Shown here: positions 56,776 to 64,000 of the stretch, piece after piece | How the letters are laid out: each line of letters starts with the position of its first letter | How positions within the stretch are numbered: position 1 is the stretch's first letter | Assembly (NCBI GenBank): GCA_964017185.1 | Contig: OZ024870.1 | Location: 26,373,621-26,437,620 of the forward strand | Direction: 5' to 3' | From: Rugalucina vietnamica | Lineage: Eukaryota; Mollusca; Bivalvia; Lucinida; Lucinidae | DNA length: 64,000 nt | Position numbers and translations under genes: made by a program | Notes under the pieces: model-generated | What the model saw: the letters and a program-made list of their open reading frames with translations, nothing else | What the model was told of the DNA's origin: nothing | Database searches by the model: none

Positions 56776-57009
56776 GAGCCGCCTCATGAGAAAACCATCA
56801 ATCTGCATATGCGAAAACAAAGACGCAGATCAGCTTCGCGGTAACCGCGAAGCTGATCAGCACGTTTGTTTTCGCTACACGGATAGTACACTTCCTCTTC
56901 TTCTTAAATCCCAAATTTCAAGCTTCTAGCCTGCTTCTGTGACTGTACAGCCTGATTTATGTCGGACCTGTTAGGAAACAGCATTCTTGGTTTTCTCACG
57001 AGACGGCTC
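56776..57009 (+). mobile_element. MITE family A, forward copy, right partner of the inverted duplication
   Basis: Target duplication AAAT on both sides. Palindrome TTCGCGGTAACCGCGAA. The left third matches the inverse of 55919-56152, the rest is of another subtype (CTTCTTCTTAAATCCC). Confidence 0.95.
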
Positions 57010-57069
57010 AAATGTCTTCAACCCTTTTCATGAAGGATGAAGTTGTGGGATCATCCTGTAAACATAGAC

Positions 57070-57386
57070 AATTGTAAGCCCTATTAACACTTTTGAACAA
57101 CTTGACACTACCATCTTGTAGGACCAATTGACACTTCTGTCTACTCTAGTAGGACCAATTGACACTTCTGTCTTGTAGGACCAATTGACACTTCTGTCTT
57201 GTAGGACAAACTGACACAACCATCTTGTAGACATTGCAGTATTGTAGGACCTATTGACACTAGTCTCATAGGACCTTTTGACACTTTTAGGTCAAATTGG
57301 CACTTCTGTCTTGTAGGACATATTGAGTTTATTGACACTACCATCTTAATGGACCTGTTTACATTACTGTCTTGTAGGACCTATTG
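57070..57386 (+). repeat. 26-bp minisatellite, left part
   Basis: Unit GTAGGACC(A/T)ATTGACACTT plus CTGTCTT, about 11 units with variants. Ends exactly at an inserted element. Confidence 0.9.
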
Positions 57387-60300
57387 CACGGGGACCCAAC
57401 TGTTAATCGTGATTATTGATGCAACGTGGAATGTTAATGCATGCTAATATGAAGTTTTGTATGCGTCGGCGATATGGTTACGAATGCGACGTTCCACATC
57501 CTCTGCCCTTGAACGGTAAGTATCACATGTTTTGCTCTCGCGAAAATAAACAAAGCCGAGTTTACAAAATCGGCGTCCACTATGATCTGCAAAATTCTTT
57601 TATGTTCCCACTTGAAGTCAATTGGAATACTTACAGCACTTGTGTTTTTCAGCTAATGGTTTATAAAGTTGACATGTAGATACAATTTTGCCACGGAAAC
57701 TCATTAGGCCAGTATTTTTTAATTTATCGGTTTTCCGTTCCGCCGACCGTAATTTCACGCAAAATGGAAAAAAAATAAAATTGAATTTTTTAATTTTTAT
57801 TTTTCGGTGACGTTCCGACATTCCGGCCGGCGGTACCTGCTTTTATCATTGTACGCCGCACAGATGCTTACGCCGTCCTTATTAAACAAATGTGCCATTA
57901 GACATGCGCAAAGAAATGTAAAATCGATCGATTTCTTTTCTCGGTTTTCATTGGTAGACTGCAATTTTACTTCTGGCTTTTGACCAATCAATTTTTCCGT
58001 TACATCTTACACGCTTCCGAAACGAAAGTAGGAAACCACAAGGATAGCTGTTCATCGCACTAAGATGCCAAAGATCGGCTTGATCGGCCAGGCTAATTTC
58101 CGCAATAAATACATGCAATGCCCACATCCACTGTCGAGAATACCGCAGAGCCCCAGAATGACAAGCTACTGTGGCTTCTAAATATGATCACTCAGTGAAC
58201 CCTCAACTGATCATTGCTCGTCATAGTCAAACAATATGCCTTGTCAGATTAACCATGGTGAGTTGTTTAATCTTCGCAGTTTGGATCATGGTTTTATCCA
58301 TGGCCACATTTTTTAAGGCATAGACCAAAATTATGGCCCTACCTAAAAAAAATTAAGCATGCCTATTTATCTGAATAGTTGACTGGTGACACGTCAAATG
58401 ACATTATTTCACCAGGGGGTTCGGATGGGGGAGAAATTAATTCATAGAATGCACGAGGGAAGCGAACTTGGACACACATAATCATCTGACATTTCAGCAG
58501 TGGAAAACATAGAGTCAGTGAGGTCATTCCAGTCCCTGATAGTCTGGGGTAAGAACCTACATTATAGGCCTCTATGGTAGCTGAAATGCCATGGAGTGAT
58601 TATTTGTACAAAGCCTAGTCTTGGGGATAAGGTCATCTGTATGTGTTCTGGCTTTACCCTTCAGATGTGTCGATTATCCATCCTTCTTTTCTTGAGAGAT
58701 TCCCAGCCGGCACGGTTCGTACACACACTATGCTTTCTATTAGAAATGTGATCTTTCAGTTTTGAATGCACAAAAGATAATTAACATTAATTGTTCTCAT
58801 AATACCATAAAGAGAAACTTTAAGAAAATTGCACCTTGGCGAATGCCTGACGATCGATCTTTTTTTTCTTTCTTTCTTTTTTTTATATGATAAAGGGAAA
58901 CTGAAAGAAAACTCAACCTTGGCGAATGCCCTGCAAACGATCTTTTTATCAGCGAATTCACCTGCAAATAAACACTTATAAACTGTAACACAATATAGGA
59001 TATAAGGGTAAAACGGCGCTTTGGCATCGCCACAATTTTTTTTCCGTGATCTTTTTTTTTATTTTATTTTTTATATATATATAAGTGGGTGCCGGTGGGC
59101 GAAAATTTGGGATCCAAGGCGCCCTCGCATTATATCCAACACCGCATTAATTCAATGTGCTTTATAGCGAGACTGCCCTGTACTATTTAAGATTTCCAAT
59201 CAGGTATGACACAAAAACGAAAACAATTATTTTAGGTTAAAAGGTTTATTCCAGGTAAAACTAAATGCAGTATAAACCATGAAAGACTGAATATTTTAAA
59301 CACACAGTACTTAGCCAAGAGTTAGTAAACGCTAAATTTCAGAAGATGTTAAACTGGAATGCTGACTTTTTTTTTTTTTTTTTTACCTCCTCCTACCCCA
59401 AATTTTTGAAAAAATTCCTGAAAACCAACTTATTAAAAAAAACTGGCCTTACATTCTTAAATTCCTTTTGTTTTTCTTTGTCTTGGTCGTAAACTAAAAA
59501 CTATAACACAGTTCTGTGGGTATCTTTATTGAAATATGTATCCAAACGGCTTTGTAAATGCACATTTATCTACTGAGCGTGAAAAACAGTGAGATAAGCA
59601 TCTGTTGTATGCATCGAAGATTTTGTTAAAATTTAATATGCGACACAGAAATGCATCGTGGAAGAATGAGACCGATGATTCAGGAAAATAAAATAGCAAA
59701 TGTTGCGATATTTGAGACAGTGATGCATTTTCTTCAATAAACATTTTTAGATACATGTTAAAGGGGTCAACCATGATTGTATTATTACTTGCAGAGGCTG
59801 GAGAAAGTTGTTTGAGCCCGAGGCCGAGGGTTCAAAGTGCTCCCGAAGACTCTTCAAATGTTAATGCAATGAAATAATCATAGTTGATCGCTGTTCTTGT
59901 ATAACACACCATTCCAATGGAAAACTGCCTCGCAACCGCACCTAAAGACCGCATAAACCCCTTTAATTCTGTTGTTTTCCCCACTGCTTATCAGAAATGC
60001 GTGGAGCCACCCATAATCAAAGATCAAAAATTATTTGGTTTAGCCTTAGATACATTTAATGTTAGGAAACATAAGCTCTGTCACTGATATGTTCGAAAAT
60101 GATTTGCTGTTTCGAGGCAAGAATACATCAGATGCGTCACTCGAATGTTGACAAAGCTGAATCAGAAACCCCATTCTGTGGCCTCATTCAAAATAAAAGT
60201 GGTATATGCTTTGAAGCTCGCTCAGCGAAGCGCATGTAGTCCAAGGAAAAAACGGCATGCACTATTTCGCTTGATAAAGGCACTCGTTATGCTTCTGCAT

Positions 60301-60864
60301 GTACGTAAATAACTTTTGAAAGAGCAGAACAAAAATGCTAATTCTTCCATGACTCATTCTAGTAGTATGTACCTTCGTCTTCGATACATACAAAAGATGC
60401 TTATCTTACTGATTTTCATGCTCAGTAAATAAATGTGCATTTACAAAGCCGTTTGGATACAAATTTCAATAAAGACACCCACAGGACTGTGTTATACTTC
60501 TTAGTTTACGACCAAGACAAAGAAAAACAAAAGGAATTTAAGAATGTAATGAGTTTCCGTGGCAAAATTAAATCTACATGTTAACTTTATAAACCATTAG
60601 CTGAAAAACACAAGTGCCCTAAGTATTCCAAGACTTCAAGTGGGAACATAGAAGAATTTTGCAGATCATAGTGGACGCCGATTTTGCAAACTCGGCTTTG
60701 TTTATTTTTGCGAGAGCAAAACATGTGCTACTTACGGTCCAAGGGCAGAGGATGTGGAACGTCGCATTCGTAACGATCTCGCCGACGCATACGAAACTTC
60801 ATAATAGCATGCATTAACATTCCACGTCGCATCAATAATCACGATTAACAGTTGGGTCCCCGTG
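57387..60864. mobile_element. Long-inverted-repeat DNA transposon inserted in the 26-bp minisatellite
   Basis: Ends CACGGGGACCCAACTG and CAGTTGGGTCCCCGTG. Target duplication TATTG (57382-57386 and 60865-60869); removing the element restores GGACCTATTGCCACTTCTG, which is a normal unit of this array. Left arm 57387-57706 plus 59449-59640, right arm 60350-60864, so arms of about 500 bp around an ~700-bp loop. Inside the arms: GCGTCGGCGA(T), GCGACGTTCCACATCC. No transposase seen in the loop. Five-base duplication and a CAC start are also known from Transib-type elements, but assignment is only a suggestion. Confidence 0.85.
57707..59448. mobile_element. 1.74-kb DNA transposon nested in the left arm
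   Basis: Ends GGCCAGTATTTTTTAATTT and AAAACTGGCC with TTTTTAATA next to it, imperfect inverted repeats of ~29 bp. Target duplication TTA (57704-57706, 59449-59451); excision restores the arm as shown by the right arm (ACTCATTACATTCTTAAATT). A 3-bp TTA target fits PIF/Harbinger elements. No transposase frame was seen. A duplicated motif CTTGGCGAATGCC occurs at 58835 and 58917. Confidence 0.85.
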
Positions 60865-61412
60865 TATTGCCACTTCTGTCTTGCAGGACGTATGGACATT
60901 ACTGCCTACTAGGACCTATTGACACTACCATCTTCAAGGATCTGTTTACATAACTGTCTTGTAGGACCTATTGCCACTTCTGTCTTGTAGGAGCTATGGA
61001 CATTACTGTCTTCTAGGACCTATTGACACTACCATCTTCAAGGATCTGTTTACATAACTGTCTTGTAGGACCTATTGCCACTTCTGTCTTGTAGGACCTA
61101 TGGATATTACTGTCTTCTAGGACCTATTGACACTACCATCTTCAAGGAACTATCAATACTACAGTCTTGAAGGACCTAATGACATTACTGCATTGTAGGA
61201 CCTATTGACACTACCGTCTTGTAGGACCTATTGACATTACCATCTTAAAGGAACTATTTACATATTGAAGGAACTATTCTTGAAGGACTTATTGACATTA
61301 ACCATCTTGAAGGACCTATTGACACTAAACACCACTGTCCTATAGGCTCTACGAACACTTGTCTTGCTGTCTTGTAGGACCCATTGACACATCTGTCTTG
61401 TAGGACCTATTA
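60865..61412 (+). repeat. 26-bp minisatellite, right part
   Basis: Units with GACACTACCATCTT, GCCACTTCTGTCTT and GACATTACTGTCTT variants; a block of four units recurs at about 104 bp (60897 onward, twice). Confidence 0.9.
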
Positions 61413-61485
61413 GTTGTGTCTTGATGGTATCTTAACCAACTATAAAACCTTGTGTTCATAATATGAACAATAAATTTCAGGTTAA

Positions 61486-62163
61486 GCCCCTATCTCACTG
61501 GAAAGCGACAACTGGAGACTAGTTCGCGACTATTTCGCGACAAAGATTGACGAAATAAACACAACTTTCACCTTGCAGTCTCATTGAATAGAAGTTTATG
61601 CAACAAATTCGCGAATTTTGGTCTAATTTTGAAAATATATCACGTGACTGTCGCGCTCCAGCATATTAACTGTCGCTCTCCAGCATAACTGTCGTGCGAC
61701 ATACGTGCGACATTCGTGAGAATGTCTCACGACTTTTCCGCGAATGTAGCTTATTAAGATTTTAATTCGTACAACAGTCTCGCAACATTCCTGCGAGTGT
61801 CACACGACATTCCGCTTAGTTTTATTTTCTCGCCAGCTAGTCGTGAGGTTTTCGCAAAGCTGTTGCACAACATTCGTACGAGTGTCGCGAAAATTTCGCA
61901 TTGTAAATTCACAAAAATTTCGCGGCGACAGGTTCGCGACACTCGCACGAATGTCGCACGACCGTCTTGCGAAAAATTTTGGCGAAAAAATTTGCATAAA
62001 ATTTTTAAACATGTTTAAAACCTTGCGACCAGTTAGCGACGAGTTCGCGACACATGAAAATTCTCATGACACTCGTGCGACACTCGCACGAATGTCGTGC
62101 GAAAGTCCGCGACAAAATTCGCAAAACAGTCGCGAGAAATTCGCATGCCAGTGAGATACTAGC
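61486..62163. mobile_element. TTAA-target DNA element rich in TCGCGAC motifs
   Basis: TTAA (61482-61485) precedes GCCCCTATCTCACTGG; the other end CCAGTGAGATACTAGC is followed by TTTA (62164-62167), a one-base variant of TTAA. The interior is crowded with TCGCGA, GTGCGAC and CACGAATGTCG in both orientations. TTAA targets are used by piggyBac and Kolobok elements; no transposase is present, so this is non-autonomous. Confidence 0.8.
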
Positions 62164-62179
62164 TTTATGCTTGTTTGTT

Positions 62180-62345
62180 TCATTACATACCAAGTCAACA
62201 ATTTTTCAGGCATGTCAAGAAGGAGCCATCACTTCCTGGGTACCAGTATTATGGTGAGTTAATGTGTCTTGCACCCGGGGTTTGAACACAGGACCTCTCT
62301 ATTACGAGTCTGACGCTCTACCACTTATAATGTCACTGCACTACC
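62180..62345 (-). mobile_element. tRNA-derived SINE, type 4, reverse
   Basis: On the minus strand: AGTGGTAGAGCGTCAGAC and GGTCCTGTGTTCAAACCCC; body GCCTGAAAAATTGTTGAC. Confidence 0.8.
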
Positions 62346-63155
62346 CTAAATTTCAGGTTTGAACTGCATTCTTTTCAGAGTGTTCATCTGTTAAAATCAT
62401 GAACATAGAGCAAAATAACGTTAGACAGTATAAATCTGAAAATATGACTTAAAGCGATCATTCTCCAATTGATTGCTTCCTCAGAGATTTAAGAACTCTA
62501 AACCATTACTTCTGAACAAAAAACACACTGCTTATCATAGATCTGGCATACAACTAACCCTCTTACAGTGAGATAATGACTTTTTCATGCCTATGTGTAG
62601 AAAAAATCCAAATATTTAGGAACCTGAAGATGTTTGGCTGAGTGAAAGAAACAGTCTGTGAAAAAATATAAAATCTGATCTAGACTGGACTGATGGTTGC
62701 TGTTTTTAACCCTGGTAATGCAGGGGCAGATCCATGATTTCTGGATGGGGTGGTTAAAACCCACTGGGGGGGGGGGGGTCTCATTTTCTACACTTTACCT
62801 GAATTTCCTTAAATTTTCCCATGACATTTTAATAATTTAGTCTCAGAGGACGGTTCTAGCAAACACCCCGAACCCCCTCTAAATCAGCCACTGTAATGTC
62901 TCACCAACAACTAAGGTCATATGAAGTTGTGGCCTCATTTCAAACTCAACCAAATTCTAGGTCACAGGCTGACAGCATACTAAACATTCATTGTTTTCAT
63001 TCATTCCCATTGATGAACCTAATCTAAACCTAAGTAAAATAGGTCAAGGCAACCGCTTGGTGATCATTTTTACAAAATGGTTATGGGGTAACACTACCCA
63101 AAAATCTCTCATCGGCCACAATGTAAATTGTTGCACTTTGTGACACTCCCAGCTG
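62346..63155. other. Stretch with a G tract and a SINE type 3 fragment
   Basis: 13-base G run at 62766-62778; AATGTCTCACCAACAACTAAGG (cut, 62897-62930) is a SINE body piece on the minus strand. No gene. Confidence 0.5.
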
Positions 63156-63159
63156 TTAA

Positions 63160-63627
63160 GGCCCTGTCACACACTCACAAGTTGAAGCTACGACATGCTA
63201 CGAGTTTGCGCGAGTTATAAGTTGCCGCTTGTCGCGCAAAATTTGAAGCTGTCACACACTCACGAGTTGAAGGTACGACATTCTACGAGTTAGCGCAAAT
63301 CACAACTCCAGCTTGTCGCACGAGTTGCCACAAGTTATAATGTCCTACGAGTTCTACTCGACATCTCTACAATATGAATCGTGGAAACTTGCGGATACTC
63401 GTAGGAATGTCATAGTAAACTTGTGAGATGTCGTAGCAACACACGGGAAGTCACCGTGATTATCGTAGCAACTCGTAAGTAACTCGCCATATTTGACAAG
63501 ACGCCGAGAATGCACGACATCCCATGAGTTCTGTACGATAAGCTACGACATCAGTACGAGTCATGCTCCGTCCATGCCCCGCTCACTTTTAGACAGCGAG
63601 TTAAAAATTCTCGTAGCCCTTCCAAGA
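63160..63627. mobile_element. TTAA-target DNA element rich in CTACGA motifs, right end cut by family B
   Basis: TTAA (63156-63159) precedes GGCCCTGTCACACACTCAC. The interior repeats ACGAGTTG, CTACGAC and CGTAGCAAC. The matching right end is missing where a B element starts at 63628. Confidence 0.65.
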
Positions 63628-64000
63628 CCAGAGGACCAATGGTCCTGTAAACGCTCACCTGAGATCTGCAGCATATACCAATAAACATGTTTGAATATTA
63701 TGGTATTTAATCCCAGTGCAGGGGCAGATGAAGCCCTTGGGCCATTTTCTTTTTCAGAATAATCAATATTTTGTCCATTTGCCAATTTCCTGCTGGCTTT
63801 TTCTTCAAATGACATTTTAACAGTTATTCCCATTCAAATGCATTGGCAACCCATGTTGACCTTGCCATAAACTGGGTCAAGGTCATCACAGGGTCATGAT
63901 TTATATATACATTGTAGTACTTGAGCCATCGATGCTTCAAGCCAAGTTTCCTTGAAATCTGTCCACTGGTTCCGGAGAAGAAGATTTTTGAGAGATTTTT
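63628..64000 (+). mobile_element. Family B element, runs off the window
   Basis: 5' end CCAGAGGACCAATGGTCCTG, ACGCTCACCTGAGATCTGC, core with TTGACCTTGCCATAAACTGG, GTCAAGGTCATCAC, GCTTCAAGCCAAGTTTC. The end lies past base 64000. Confidence 0.85.

Noticed and set aside
61754..62257. Overlapping frames on both strands rich in Arg and Ser
   Set aside because: They arise from the CpG word content of the TTAA element.

Overview
The window looks like non-coding-rich DNA from an invertebrate animal, most likely a mollusc and probably a bivalve. It has no closely packed genes. It is AT-rich and full of short transposons, tRNA-derived SINEs and minisatellites. The one recognisable host gene is a nuclear receptor with the DNA-contact box ESCKA, typical of the HR96/DAF-12 (NR1J) group of protostomes. 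Placement in molluscs is an inference from the repeat content and this receptor, not a proof.

Host gene: it lies on the minus strand. A 5' exon (31700-31923, Pro/His-rich N-terminus) and an exon with the first zinc finger (4460-4697) are separated by a 27.0-kb intron, and their splice phases agree. The second zinc finger and the ligand-binding domain are not seen, so they should lie left of base 1. Almost everything between 4.7 and 31.7 kb is therefore intron of this gene. From 32 to 64 kb I see no convincing host exon.

Repeats: I use letters for families. A is a ~235-bp MITE (GAGCC...GGCTC ends, 4-bp AT-rich target duplications, internal 65-nt palindrome) with about 35 full or partial copies. 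B is an element with CTCACCTGAG hairpin ends and a core carrying TGACCTTGA sites. C is a foldback element. D is a ~275-bp MITE with a 77-nt central palindrome. E is a ~220-bp TTAA-ended MITE with a central palindrome. F is a MITE with ACTGTAA ends. There are also about a dozen SINE copies of at least three types, two TTAA-target elements dense in CpG motifs (61.5-62.2 and 63.2-63.6 kb), and a decayed transposase piece at 30.4 kb.

Layout: 0-4.4 kb A, B, D copies and small tandem duplications; 4.4-4.95 kb receptor exon squeezed between two A MITEs; 5-23 kb intron with A, C, D copies and SINEs; 23.9-30.0 kb a 6-kb decayed inverted repeat containing a near-identical 626-bp direct duplication; 30-32 kb transposase remnant, A and E copies, receptor 5' exon; 32-37.9 kb A and B copies; 37.9-41 kb a 30-bp minisatellite, then a ~120-bp minisatellite split by a B element with a triplicated core; 41-51 kb A copies, SINEs, palindromes; 51.5-54.1 kb a 63-bp minisatellite with a 248-bp higher-order repeat; 54-57 kb A copies including an inverted duplication; 57-61.4 kb a three-level nest (26-bp minisatellite, then a 3.48-kb long-inverted-repeat element, then a 1.74-kb TTA-target element); 61.4-64 kb TTAA elements and another B copy.

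The main points to follow up are the covarying, once-mismatched palindromes inside families A and D, the TE ends lying 12-23 bases from all three receptor splice sites, and the three-level nest with both target duplications readable.
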